The position numbers and the translations under genes were made by a program. Below are positions 29,096 to 37,122 of a stretch of DNA of 64,000 nt, in pieces (the stretch's first letter is position 1; every line of letters begins with the position of its first letter). Source of the DNA: Brevibacillus ruminantium (lineage in GTDB: Bacteria > Bacillota > Bacilli > Brevibacillales > Brevibacillaceae). The stretch lies in the NCBI RefSeq assembly GCF_023746555.1, contig NZ_CP098755.1:2119001-2183000 (forward strand), written 5' to 3'. Below the pieces are notes generated by a model, which saw only the letters and a program-made list of their open reading frames with translations, did no database searches and had not been told where the DNA came from.

Positions 29096-29179
29096 ATGCG
29101 GTTTTACACCATCAAGTTGCCGAAGTTTATTGGTGGCATGATTCGCGCTGTCATTGAGGCCTTTAATAAGAAGAAATGA
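29096..29179 (+). CDS. spoVM: Stage V sporulation protein M
   Basis: 27 residues, RFYTIKLPKFIGGMIRAVIEAFNKKK after the Met, an almost complete match to B. subtilis SpoVM (26 residues) including Pro9, which shapes the amphipathic helix. SpoVM recognises the convex forespore membrane and anchors the SpoIVA coat base. AAGGAGGGG stands six bases before the start. It is followed by a two-way terminator. Confidence 0.95.
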   Translation: MRFYTIKLPKFIGGMIRAVIEAFNKKK

Positions 29180-29226
29180 AGGCAGCGGTCTCCCTCAGAC
29201 ATAGCAGGGGAAGCGGCAGGAAATGC

Positions 29227-29254
29227 AAAAAAGCACCTCGTGGGTGCTTTTTTT
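29227..29254. terminator. Bidirectional terminator between spoVM and rpmB
   Basis: AAAAAGCACC pairs with GGTGCTTTTT; A-run on one side and T-run on the other serve both convergent genes. Confidence 0.9.
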
Positions 29255-29279
29255 ACTGAAGATCAGTTGTGTTACGCGA

Positions 29280-29468
29280 TTATACGCGAGTTACCAGACC
29301 GGATTTCAGCGCTCGAGTGCTTACATAAACACGCTTTGGTTTACCATCTACAAGAATGCGCACTTTTTGTACGTTAACACCCCATTTGCGGCGGTTAGCG
29401 CGCATGGAGTGGGAGCGAGCGTTTCCAGTTTTGCCAGAACGGCCAGTTACAAAGCAGCGACGTGCCAT
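29280..29468 (-). CDS. rpmB: 50S ribosomal protein L28
   Basis: 62 residues: [34 protein letters not shown] and [14 protein letters not shown]. There are no zinc CxxC pairs, so this is the zinc-free form. GGAGGTGG precedes the ATG. Opposite orientation to spoVM and yloU is the same as in B. subtilis. Confidence 0.96.
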   Translation of the reverse strand: MARRCFVTGRSGKTGNARSHSMRANRRKWGVNVQKVRILVDGKPKRVYVSTRALKSGLVTRV

Positions 29469-29536
29469 TTCGTTCCACCTCCCTCAGATGCATATAAGCG
29501 GGATACCTTTGTTTTTGATAATACAAATACTTGCTT

Positions 29537-29565
29537 ATATTAGCATAGGCACCTGTCAATTGCAA
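29537..29565 (-). promoter_or_regulatory. Candidate rpmB promoter
   Basis: On the minus strand TTGCAA and TAATAT stand 17 bases apart, about 70 bases before rpmB. A perfect TTGACA also lies in the spacer, so the exact -35 is uncertain. Confidence 0.4.
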
Positions 29566-29865
29566 TACTTGACATGAGGAAAAGCAATGAGGCCTCTGTT
29601 TTGGTGACGATTCGACAAAACGCTTCATTTCTACCTTTTCATAGTGTAAAATTGGGAGAAGCATGGAAATGTGCGAGGAGGCAGCTTCAACTCTGGAAGG
29701 CTCCTTTTCACGAGCGGTATTTGTCCAAGCATGCATTCCCTGTTGGAGTGTGAAAATCGTAGCAGCTCTATGCGGTATGGATGGCAGCAATGACGTACAT
29801 GCTTATTTGTACGGTTACAGGTACAATAGACGGCTCAGCCGTTTGGAAAAAGGAGGAGTCCTTGC
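29566..29865. other. Intergenic stretch between rpmB and yloU
   Basis: About 300 bases without a convincing gene. A 68-codon frame at 29663-29869 has no family resemblance and ends inside yloU. An inverted repeat TTGTAC-N8-GTACAA (29807-29826) includes a TACAAT that could be the yloU -10 box, so a promoter with a built-in operator is possible. Nothing else stands out. Confidence 0.5.
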
Positions 29866-30231
29866 ATGACAGTGGAAATGAGCACACCTCTCGGTAAAAT
29901 TGATGTAACGGAAGATGTAATTGCACGGATTGCTGGAGGAGCCGCCATCGAAGTGTTCGGCCTGGTCGGCATGGCTTCACGCAAAGCGCTTAAAGACGGA
30001 CTTGCTGAAATGCTGGGGAGAGACAACCTCAGTAAAGGGGTCGTCGTCCATAATCAGAACGGTGAAGTCATTCTCGATATGCATATTATTGTGAGCTACG
30101 GCGTGAAGATTTCCGAGGTAGCCGGCAATGTACAAAGACGCGTCCGCTATACGCTTGAGCAGATGGTGGGCATCGACGTGACGGCTGTTAATATTTTTGT
30201 ACAGGGAGTCCGTACAGACAGGGATACGTAA
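29866..30231 (+). CDS. Asp23/Gls24 family envelope-stress protein (YloU)
   Basis: 121 residues: GKIDVTEDVIARIAGGAAIEVFGLVGMAS, HIIVSYGVKISEVAGNVQRRVRY and VNIFVQGV, the family pattern. Staphylococcal Asp23 is a membrane-associated protein induced by alkaline stress; the YloU-type members sit next to the fatty-acid-kinase gene as here. The gene ends 12 bases before yloV. Confidence 0.9.
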   Translation: MTVEMSTPLGKIDVTEDVIARIAGGAAIEVFGLVGMASRKALKDGLAEMLGRDNLSKGVVVHNQNGEVILDMHIIVSYGVKISEVAGNVQRRVRYTLEQMVGIDVTAVNIFVQGVRTDRDT

Positions 30232-30243
30232 GGAGGAACATCA

Positions 30244-31950
30244 GTGGTACATAAGCGTCTTGACGGCCTGCTGTTTAGCCAGATGGTTTATCTGGGGGCC
30301 AAGCTCCTGTCCAGCAACGCCAAAGTGGTGGACGGGTTAAATGTCTTTCCCGTGCCGGATGGGGATACGGGAACTAATATGAATTTGACGCTCACATCTG
30401 GAGCGGAGGAGTTGGCACGAAGGGAGTCCCCGAAAATCGGTGAGTCTTCCGCTGCCCTGGCCAAAGGCCTGCTCATGGGAGCGCGGGGGAATTCCGGTGT
30501 CATCCTCTCCCAGTTGTTCCGCGGATTCAGCAAAGCGGTAAACGGGAAAGACGAGATCAATGCTCGTCAATTTGCCGAAGCGTTGAAGTCAGGCGTAGAT
30601 TCCGCCTACCAAGCAGTCATGAAGCCGGTAGAGGGCACGATTTTGACAGTAGCCAGGGAAGCGGCTGATATGGCTGTTCGTACAGCACGGACGACGGACG
30701 ATGTGTACCTGGTGATGGAAAAAACCTATGAGCAGGCACAAGCAACCCTGCTTCGGACACCGGAGATGCTGCCTGTTTTGAAAGAAGTCGGCGTGGTTGA
30801 TTCCGGAGGTCAAGGCTTGCTCTATGTGTACGAAGGTTTCATCCGCGCCCTCCGCGGCGAGACGGCAGAGCAGGTGAGAGAGGAGAAGACTTCGCTCACT
30901 CCTGCCTATATGGACGAGCTGATTGAGGAACAACACGCACAGCTCCATATGAAAACGGAAGATATTCATTTCGGGTACTGTACGGAGTTTATGGTTTTTC
31001 TGAAAAACAGCACGGAAGCCAATAAAAAACCGTTTGCTGAAGGTGTTTTCCGCTCGCACCTGGATCAGATGGGCGACTCCCTCCTGGTCATCTCGGATGA
31101 CGAGCTGGTCAAAGTACATATTCATGCAGAGCATCCGGGAAATGTTCTGCAGTATGCACAGCAATTTGGCAGCCTGCACCGCATTAAGATTGAAAACATG
31201 CGTGAACAACATGCCAACATCCTTCGCGAGGAAGAGAAAAAAGGGAAGGCAGCTGGGATGGCTGCTGACGTACAGGCAGCGCCAGCACCAGCTCTTCGCT
31301 ACGGCTTGATTGCAGTTGCTGCAGGCCCTGGCCTGGCTGAGATTTTCCGCAGCATGGGAGTTCATGTCGTCGTCGAAGGCGGACAAACCATGAATCCGAG
31401 TACGGAGGATTTCCTCTCGGCCATTTCAGGGTTGAATGCAGAAGAGATCGTGATCTTGCCAAACAACAGCAATATTGTGATGGCTGCAAAGCAGGCGGCC
31501 GAGCTCGCAGAAAAATCGGTCGCGGTGATTCCATCCAAGAGCATTCCGCAGGGTATGGCTGCGTTGATCGCATTTAACGGAGGAGCCTCGCTGGAGGAGA
31601 ACCAAGAGGCCATGACATCTGCAATCGCGCAGGTGAAAACCGGCTTGGTCACACACGCCGTTCGTGACACGAAAATGGGCGATGTGGAGATCAAAGAAGG
31701 GGATTTCATCGGCATCGCCGAAAAAGAGATTGTCTCGTCAGGTGCGGATTTGATGGAGATTGCCAATGAACTGCTGCTCCAGCTGGTCGATGAAGATACA
31801 GGCATTGTGACCATTTTTATCGGTGAGGGGGCAGACGAGACGCAGGCTGAGCAGCTCGGTCAAGCGGTCAACGATGCCTTCCCTGATGTGGACGTGGAGA
31901 TCCATGAGGGCGGTCAGCCGCTCTATCCGTTCATCTTCGCTGTCGAGTAG
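30244..31950 (+). CDS. yloV: YloV / FakA-type DAK2-domain kinase
   Basis: 568 residues from a GTG start behind AAGGAGG. The N-terminal DhaL-like domain has VVDGLNVFPVPDGDTGTNMNLTL, whose aspartates bind Mg-ATP, and GARGNSGVILSQLFRGFS. The C-terminal half has FGYCTEFMVF and a second domain ending near GQPLYPFIFAVE. FakA proteins phosphorylate exogenous fatty acids held by a DegV/FakB partner, and a DegV gene follows immediately. Confidence 0.92.
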   Translation: MVHKRLDGLLFSQMVYLGAKLLSSNAKVVDGLNVFPVPDGDTGTNMNLTLTSGAEELARRESPKIGESSAALAKGLLMGARGNSGVILSQLFRGFSKAVNGKDEINARQFAEALKSGVDSAYQAVMKPVEGTILTVAREAADMAVRTARTTDDVYLVMEKTYEQAQATLLRTPEMLPVLKEVGVVDSGGQGLLYVYEGFIRALRGETAEQVREEKTSLTPAYMDELIEEQHAQLHMKTEDIHFGYCTEFMVFLKNSTEANKKPFAEGVFRSHLDQMGDSLLVISDDELVKVHIHAEHPGNVLQYAQQFGSLHRIKIENMREQHANILREEEKKGKAAGMAADVQAAPAPALRYGLIAVAAGPGLAEIFRSMGVHVVVEGGQTMNPSTEDFLSAISGLNAEEIVILPNNSNIVMAAKQAAELAEKSVAVIPSKSIPQGMAALIAFNGGASLEENQEAMTSAIAQVKTGLVTHAVRDTKMGDVEIKEGDFIGIAEKEIVSSGADLMEIANELLLQLVDEDTGIVTIFIGEGADETQAEQLGQAVNDAFPDVDVEIHEGGQPLYPFIFAVE

Positions 31951-32001
31951 AGTCGTACGCCTGCGATTGTCCTGATCGCTCATCGGAGGGGAGTTGTGTA
32001 G

Positions 32002-32856
32002 ATGTCCATCGTGATTGTAACAGACAGCGCGTCAGACATTGATTCCGAGCTGCGTGAATCGCTTGGAATTGTGTCTGTTCCGTTGAAGGTGATGTTTGGT
32101 GAAGAGACCTATACGGACGGGGTCACCATCACATCTACGATGTTTTTTGAAAAACTGAAGCATGCAGAGGCGCTTCCCACTACGTCTCAGCCGTCACCCA
32201 TTGATTTTGCTGAGGCGTACAAAGGGATTCGCGACCAGCACGGCAGCGATGTACAAATCATCGTCTTGTCCCTTTCGGCTGCCCTCTCCGGCACTTATCA
32301 GTCAGCCGTCATCGCGCAAACGATGATGGAGGAGCAGCTGGATATCACTGTGATTGATACGCGCAAGGCTTCCTTTGTCTACGGCATGCTCGTCGTGGAA
32401 GCAGCGCAGGCTGCCCGTGACGGGAAAACCAAGCAGCAGATTCTCGATATGATCGATCGTTATTTGGACGAGGTACAGGTGTATTTCATCGTCGATACGC
32501 TGGAGTTCTTGCAAAAGGGTGGGCGGATCGGAAAAGCATCGGCTCTTATCGGTTCTTTATTGAATATCAAACCGATTCTCACTCTGGACCCTGCTGGATA
32601 TGTAGCTGCCTACGACAAGGTCCGCGGCACGAAAAAGGCCATTGCCCGTGTGATGGAGGCATTGAAAGAGTATGCGTCCGGTCAGCCTGTCAAAGTGGCG
32701 ATGCTGCACAGCGCCGTGCCTGATCAGGCGGCTGAGCATTTGGCTTCATTGAAAGAGCAGTTTCAGGTTACGGGTTCCTATTTGCTGGAGATCGGTCCGG
32801 TGATCGGTACCCATGTAGGGCCGGGATTGCTCGGTTTTGTAATGGTAAAGGAATAA
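32002..32856 (+). CDS. DegV family fatty-acid-binding protein (FakB-like)
   Basis: 284 residues: VTDSASDIDSELRE, TSQPSPIDFAEAY (the fatty-acid head-group loop), LSAALSGTYQSAV and FLQKGGRIGKASALIGSLLNIKPIL. DegV proteins bind a single fatty acid and present it to FakA. Adjacency to yloV suggests a dedicated pair. GGAGGGGAG lies nine bases before ATG. Confidence 0.92.
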   Translation: MSIVIVTDSASDIDSELRESLGIVSVPLKVMFGEETYTDGVTITSTMFFEKLKHAEALPTTSQPSPIDFAEAYKGIRDQHGSDVQIIVLSLSAALSGTYQSAVIAQTMMEEQLDITVIDTRKASFVYGMLVVEAAQAARDGKTKQQILDMIDRYLDEVQVYFIVDTLEFLQKGGRIGKASALIGSLLNIKPILTLDPAGYVAAYDKVRGTKKAIARVMEALKEYASGQPVKVAMLHSAVPDQAAEHLASLKEQFQVTGSYLLEIGPVIGTHVGPGLLGFVMVKE

Positions 32857-32867
32857 GACTTGCTTAG

Positions 32868-32903
32868 AAGGCACTCCCTTTCAAGACGGTGAGTGTCTTT
32901 TTA
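32868..32903 (+). terminator. Rho-independent terminator after degV
   Basis: AAGGCACTC pairs with GAGTGTCTT (one G-U pair) followed by a T-run. Confidence 0.75.
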
Positions 32904-32944
32904 TTTCCGTGTGGGCAAACGGTCACATGAAGGAGGATGTTTGA

Positions 32945-33448
32945 ATGCTGGAGACGGAGCGATTGTGTTTTCGGCCATATACCATGGACGACTTGAAATT
33001 TGTGATGACCATGACCAGTGACCCGGATATGATGCGGTTTATCGGGAATGGTGCGGTGTGGACCAGAGAGGAGACCACTCAGAGACTTCAGGGATGGATC
33101 GAACGGTATCGGGATGGACTGGGAACCGGGCTGCTCGTAGCCGTAAAGAAGTCCAATGGGGAACTGATCGGACACGCCGGACTCGTTGCTCAGGTCGTAG
33201 AAGGGCAGGAAGAGATAGAGATCGGCTATTGGGTCGCTAAAAAATACTGGGGGCACGGTTTTGCGACAGAGGCAGCATTGGCTATGCGTGACCACGGCCT
33301 TTCTCAACTGGGCCAAAAAAGAATGGTCTCACTGATCCAGTTCGACAACCACCCATCGGCCAACGTCGCCCAAAAAATCGGGATGGTCTTTGAGCGGAAG
33401 ATTTTGTACAAAGGAAAAGAGATCGCCCTGTACGCTCTTACTAGGTGA
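32945..33448 (+). CDS. GNAT acetyltransferase (RimJ/RimL-like)
   Basis: 167 residues: LETERLCFRPYTMDDLKFVM, IEIGYWVAKKYWGHGFATEAALAM with the acetyl-CoA loop, and IQFDNHPSANVAQKIGMVFE. This N-to-C order is that of ribosomal-protein alanine acetyltransferase relatives, but the substrate is unknown. GAAGGAGGATG precedes the ATG. A short hairpin TCCTCCA/TGGAGGA follows the stop, without a T-run. Confidence 0.85.
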   Translation: MLETERLCFRPYTMDDLKFVMTMTSDPDMMRFIGNGAVWTREETTQRLQGWIERYRDGLGTGLLVAVKKSNGELIGHAGLVAQVVEGQEEIEIGYWVAKKYWGHGFATEAALAMRDHGLSQLGQKRMVSLIQFDNHPSANVAQKIGMVFERKILYKGKEIALYALTR

Positions 33449-33537
33449 AGGCACTCCTCCATCGTAGTGGAGGAATTCAGCGGTGTGGATAATCACTAAC
33501 TGGTTTAGCTGACGATAATAGCTCTTAAACAAGAAAT

Positions 33538-33669
33538 GGGGCTGTCCGAAAAGTGGTATTTCAGCCCGATAACTAAAAAAGTTAAAACCCAAGAATGCCG
33601 TAAAATCAGTATTCTTGGGTTTTTAATTTCGGTGCGTTTTACCCCAAAATGGACTTTTTGGACAGCCCC
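33538..33669. mobile_element. 132-bp MITE-like element
   Basis: Terminal inverted repeats of 17 bases agree at 16 positions: GGGGCTGTCCGAAAAGT at the left, and the complement of GGGGCTGTCCAAAAAGT at the right. Inside is a hairpin (33582-33596 with 33611-33626, TTAAAACCCAAGAAT type) followed by T residues that could terminate transcription both ways. There is no coding capacity. The ends recall IS1182-type insertion sequences, so this looks like a non-autonomous derivative. I see no clear target duplication. Confidence 0.75.
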
Positions 33670-33722
33670 GACCAGCCCTTTGCTAGGAGAACTGGCGTTC
33701 CTCGTTATTGGCCGGTTCAGGT

Positions 33723-34565
33723 TTAGAAGTCAAAATTGTCGGGGTCCGGTCCAACTCGCAGGTTCTGGTTCAGCGCATCGATGCGGGCCGTCTCTTCACT
33801 TGTCAGCTCGAAGTCGAACACCGAGGCGTTCTCGATAATCCGGTGAGCCTTGGTCGACTTGGGAATCGTTACGATGCCGTGCTGCAGATCCCAGCGCAGA
33901 ATGACTTGGGCGACCGACTTGCCGTGACGGGCGCCGATTTCCTGCAGCACCGGGTTGTCCAGCAGCTGGCCCTGCATCAGAGGCGACCATGCCTCGATCT
34001 GAATGTCATGCCGGGCGCAGAAGTCACGCAGTGCTTGCTGGCTGAGCCGCGGATGGAGCTCGATCTGGTTCACCATCGGCTTGATCTCGGCATCTTTCAT
34101 CAGGTCCTCCAGGTGATGAATCTGGAAGTTGCTGACGCCGATCGCTTTGACGCGTCCGGCCTTGTACAGCGCTTCGAGCGCACGCCAAGCGTCCTTGTAC
34201 TTGCCGGCCACCGGCCAGTGAATCAGGTACAGATCGAGATAATCCAGCCCCAGCTTCTCCAAGCTGGTCTCATAGGCGGCGAGCGTCGCTTCGTAGCCGA
34301 GATCGGCGTTCCTTACCTTGGATGTGACGAACAGGTTTTCACGGGAGAGTCCCGTTTCTTGGAGGGCTTCGCGGATAGCCTGGCCTACGCTGCGCTCGTT
34401 GTCATAGATGGCCGCCGTGTCGATGCTGCGGTAGCCATGGGCGACAGCCGCTTTGACCGCGTCCACGAGCACGGGACCCTCCTCGACTTTGAATACGCCG
34501 ATGCCGAACCAGGGCATAGCCTTTCCGTTATTTAGAGTCGTAGTTGCTTGCAGATGCAATGTCAT
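33723..34565 (-). CDS. Aldo/keto reductase
   Basis: 280 residues of AKR family 5-like TIM barrel. The catalytic tetrad appears in order: Asp and Tyr in SIDTAAIYDNE, Lys in FVTSKVRN, His in YLIHWPV. NADPH-binding IPKSTKAHRIIEN lies near the C-terminus. ATG 34565 follows GGAGGTTTTATCT. It probably detoxifies aldehydes or methylglyoxal-like carbonyls; the substrate is not visible. It lies downstream of the MFS pump and HxlR regulator and may belong to the same response. Confidence 0.9.
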   Translation of the reverse strand: MTLHLQATTTLNNGKAMPWFGIGVFKVEEGPVLVDAVKAAVAHGYRSIDTAAIYDNERSVGQAIREALQETGLSRENLFVTSKVRNADLGYEATLAAYETSLEKLGLDYLDLYLIHWPVAGKYKDAWRALEALYKAGRVKAIGVSNFQIHHLEDLMKDAEIKPMVNQIELHPRLSQQALRDFCARHDIQIEAWSPLMQGQLLDNPVLQEIGARHGKSVAQVILRWDLQHGIVTIPKSTKAHRIIENASVFDFELTSEETARIDALNQNLRVGPDPDNFDF

Positions 34566-34695
34566 AGATAAAACCTCCAGTAGGGGAAATAGTAGATATG
34601 AATACATGATGTCTTGTTGGGGCTGATAGTTGCCTTAGCCATTTTACGCTGGCTGCTTAGATGATGCCCTGATAGTGGAAACAAGAGCTAAACAG

Positions 34696-35913
34696 TCAAG
34701 ATTGGGCTGGCTCCGCATACACGGCGCGAATCGGCCCGCCCATGCGTTCCAGTGCCATGCTCCAGCCGGTCAGCAAAACCGCGGCTAAGACCATGACAGC
34801 GCCGATCCAGGTGGTATGAATCAATCCGATCGAGTCGGTGACCACACCACCCAGATAGGCCCCAATGGCGATGCCCGCATTGAACGCGGCGATGTTGACG
34901 GCGGAAGCGACATCCTTAGCTCCCGGGGCGAAGCGCTCGGCCAGCATGACGACATAAATCTGCAGCCCGGGAACGTTCATGAAAGCCAGCAGGCCCATGA
35001 AGAAGATCGTGATCAACCCGGCTACCTTGAATGGCGCGGTCACCATCAACACCAGCAGCACGATCGCTTGCAGGATGAACATATAGAACAGAGCCCTGAG
35101 CGGCCGTCGGTTGGCCACCTTTCCCCCGATAACATTGCCGATCGCAATCGCAACGCCGTAAATCAGCAGGATGACCGCTACCGTGCTTTCGGCAAATCCG
35201 GTTATCTCATGCAGCAATGGGGATAAATAAGTAAATACGACAAAGGTGCCTCCATATCCGAGAGCCGTGATGGCGAACGCAAGCAGCAGCCTGCTATTCG
35301 TCACCAGCTTCACCTGCTCACGCACCGGGGTCGGAACGCCCTTACGCAGCGAGGCAGGGATCAAGATCAGGTTGGCGATCAGCGCGACCAGGCCAATGAT
35401 GGTGATGGTGACGAAGGCCGCCCGCCAGCCCATCTGATGGCCAATCCAGGTACCGATCGGCACGCCGGTCACGGTGGCGACCGTCAGACCTGAGAACATG
35501 ATGGAGATCGCACTCGCCCGTTTGTTCTCCGGCACGAGGTCGGCGGCGATGGTTGATGCGATCGACATAAATACACCGTGCGACAAAGCGGATAGCACGC
35601 GGGCCGTCAACAGGACGCCGATGCTTCCGGAAGCCGCCGCCAGACTGTTGCCGGCGATAAAAACGACCATGATGGCAATCAGCAGCGACTTGCGGGACAT
35701 TCCCGTTGTGAGTGAGGTCAGCACGGGAGCCCCGAAGGTGACACCGAGCGCATACAGTGTCACGGTCAGTCCTGCTGTTGTGACCGATATATGAAGGTTT
35801 TCGGCGATCAGGGGCAGCAGCCCCACGCTGATAAACTCGGTAGTTCCGATCGCATAAGCGCTGATGGCTAGAGCCAGAAGCGCAAGTACACTCCGTTTGT
35901 GATCCAATTGCAT
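34696..35913 (-). CDS. MFS transporter, DHA1 family (YdhP/AraJ-like)
   Basis: 405 residues, twelve membrane segments. AISAYAIGTTEFISVGLLPLIAENLHIS is the DHA1 sugar/purine-efflux N-terminus, with motif-A-like TTGMSRKSLLIA, RVLSALSHGVFMSIA and motif C region VTGVPIGTWIGHQMGWRAAF. Such pumps export drugs, sugars or nucleosides. GAGGTGAG precedes ATG. It is divergent from the HxlR gene and shares a 133-base control region. Confidence 0.88.
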   Translation of the reverse strand: MQLDHKRSVLALLALAISAYAIGTTEFISVGLLPLIAENLHISVTTAGLTVTLYALGVTFGAPVLTSLTTGMSRKSLLIAIMVVFIAGNSLAAASGSIGVLLTARVLSALSHGVFMSIASTIAADLVPENKRASAISIMFSGLTVATVTGVPIGTWIGHQMGWRAAFVTITIIGLVALIANLILIPASLRKGVPTPVREQVKLVTNSRLLLAFAITALGYGGTFVVFTYLSPLLHEITGFAESTVAVILLIYGVAIAIGNVIGGKVANRRPLRALFYMFILQAIVLLVLMVTAPFKVAGLITIFFMGLLAFMNVPGLQIYVVMLAERFAPGAKDVASAVNIAAFNAGIAIGAYLGGVVTDSIGLIHTTWIGAVMVLAAVLLTGWSMALERMGGPIRAVYAEPAQS

Positions 35914-35990
35914 GTTTTCTCACCTCTATTCATGGCATTCATCGGCCGATAGGTGCTATTATGAGAGGAGCATGCATATTTGGCTAGTAC

Positions 35991-36004
35991 GTACTTTCAA
36001 GTAC
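35991..36004. promoter_or_regulatory. Probable HxlR operator
   Basis: Perfect inverted repeat GTACTT-TC-AAGTAC, overlapping a second palindrome AGTACGTACT and close to a further GTAC pair. Position between the divergent MFS and HxlR genes fits autoregulation, as HxlR proteins bind GTAC-type palindromes. Confidence 0.6.
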
Positions 36005-36046
36005 GATAGGTACTAAAAAGTTCCTATAGCAATTGGAGGGCTTCGG

Positions 36047-36418
36047 ATGAGCACAGAAACCAATAAGAAGTATAATATTTCGGTGGAAGCGACCTTGGAC
36101 GTCATCGGAGGAAAATGGAAGTGCGTAATTCTCTGTCACTTGACGCGCGGAAAGAAGCGGACGAGTGATCTCAAGCGTATGATGCCCAGCATTACGCAAA
36201 AGATGCTAACCCAGCAACTGCGGGAACTGGAGGCGGACGGGATCGTCAACCGGATTACGTATCATCAAGTGCCGCCCAAGGTCGAATACGAGCTGAGCGA
36301 ATACGGGTGGAGCCTCAAGCCGATTCTGGATGCGCTTTGCTCCTGGGGAGAGCGCCATATTATTAAAGAATACGGCGATAAGTTCGCCGTATTGGAGGAC
36401 AATATTTTAAATCATTGA
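36047..36418 (+). CDS. HxlR-family transcriptional regulator
   Basis: 123 residues of winged helix: VEATLDVIGGKWKCVILCHLTRGKKRTSDLKRMMPSITQKMLTQQLRELEADGIVNR, then the wing VPPKVEYELSEYGWSLKPIL. A single Cys (in KCVILC, two cysteines) sits where redox-sensing relatives such as YodB and HypR have their reactive thiol. It probably represses the divergent MFS gene in response to electrophiles or carbonyls. Confidence 0.9.
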   Translation: MSTETNKKYNISVEATLDVIGGKWKCVILCHLTRGKKRTSDLKRMMPSITQKMLTQQLRELEADGIVNRITYHQVPPKVEYELSEYGWSLKPILDALCSWGERHIIKEYGDKFAVLEDNILNH

Positions 36419-36492
36419 GACGTGAATATGGATCTTACTACGATTCCTTTGAACGATAAAAAAGAATACTTGAGCGAATTCAAGTATTCCCG

Positions 36493-36532
36493 AGAGAGTA
36501 CCACGCCTAGGTACTCTCTTTCTTTTTCTTTT
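36493..36532 (+). terminator. Terminator after the HxlR gene
   Basis: AGAGAGTACC pairs with GGTACTCTCT, followed by TTCTTTTTCTTTT. A second hairpin, GAATACTTGA/TCAAGTATTC (36464-36489), stands just before it. Confidence 0.85.
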
Positions 36533-37041
36533 GACGTAACTCTCTCATCACGATTCACATCGTGGCTCTATTCAGTAACAATGTGGTGCTCATTCATTAA
36601 CTAAATGGCTCTATGGCACCGAAATATTCACTAGGTGACGCTTGTTTTTGCTTGAGCAAAAGAGTGAGATGCGCGTCTGAATATTGTAAATATTACCAAA
36701 GCGACAGACAACTCTCCTTGTACATAGTGAGTGACTGTTGCTTTTATTTATAACGTAATTACCGGCCTCGAATGTGTTTGTTTGAGCTGTACATCTGATA
36801 GAGGACGGGTATCATTTTCTCTTTCCAACCGTTTTTGCCTCAAATATAGTATGCCGATTTCATCGGGCGGTAGTTCATTCCCCTGATGAAATTGAATGGC
36901 GAGTAATAAAGCTCCCTGGTGTATCTGTATCTGCTGACCCTTTGTTAAAGACTAGTCCTTTTACAAAACTCCGGTTCTCGCATAATACTCTACCTCAATA
37001 CAAATGTTTTTCAAATTCTTGATATTACTCTATTATTCATA
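36533..37041. other. AT-rich gene-free stretch with a possible decayed coding remnant
   Basis: No complete gene. On the minus strand 36951-36748 a 67-codon frame without a start codon reads with protein-like composition (ELPPDEIGILYLRQKRLERE, ending TLstop), suggesting the tail of a lost gene. The rest shows no clear repeat, RNA or IS end. Base composition is more AT-rich than the flanking core genes, consistent with acquired DNA. Confidence 0.4.
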
Positions 37042-37070
37042 TTGAAAAAATTACCAATATATGTTTTAAT
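37042..37070 (+). promoter_or_regulatory. Sigma-A promoter of the metalloprotease gene
   Basis: TTGAAA (37042-37047), 17-base spacer, TTTAAT (37065-37070). The gene starts 52 bases downstream. Confidence 0.65.
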
Positions 37071-37122
37071 ATACATATGATGTAAAACTATGTAATTCGA
37101 TAATAAGGAGGTTTAAAAAAAC

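Noticed and set aside
29663-29869. A 68-codon frame before yloU
   Set aside because: Odd composition, no family resemblance and it ends inside the yloU start; the region is better explained as a promoter.
36422-36604. A 60-codon plus-strand frame after the HxlR gene
   Set aside because: It crosses two hairpins, one of them a clear terminator, and lacks a ribosome site.
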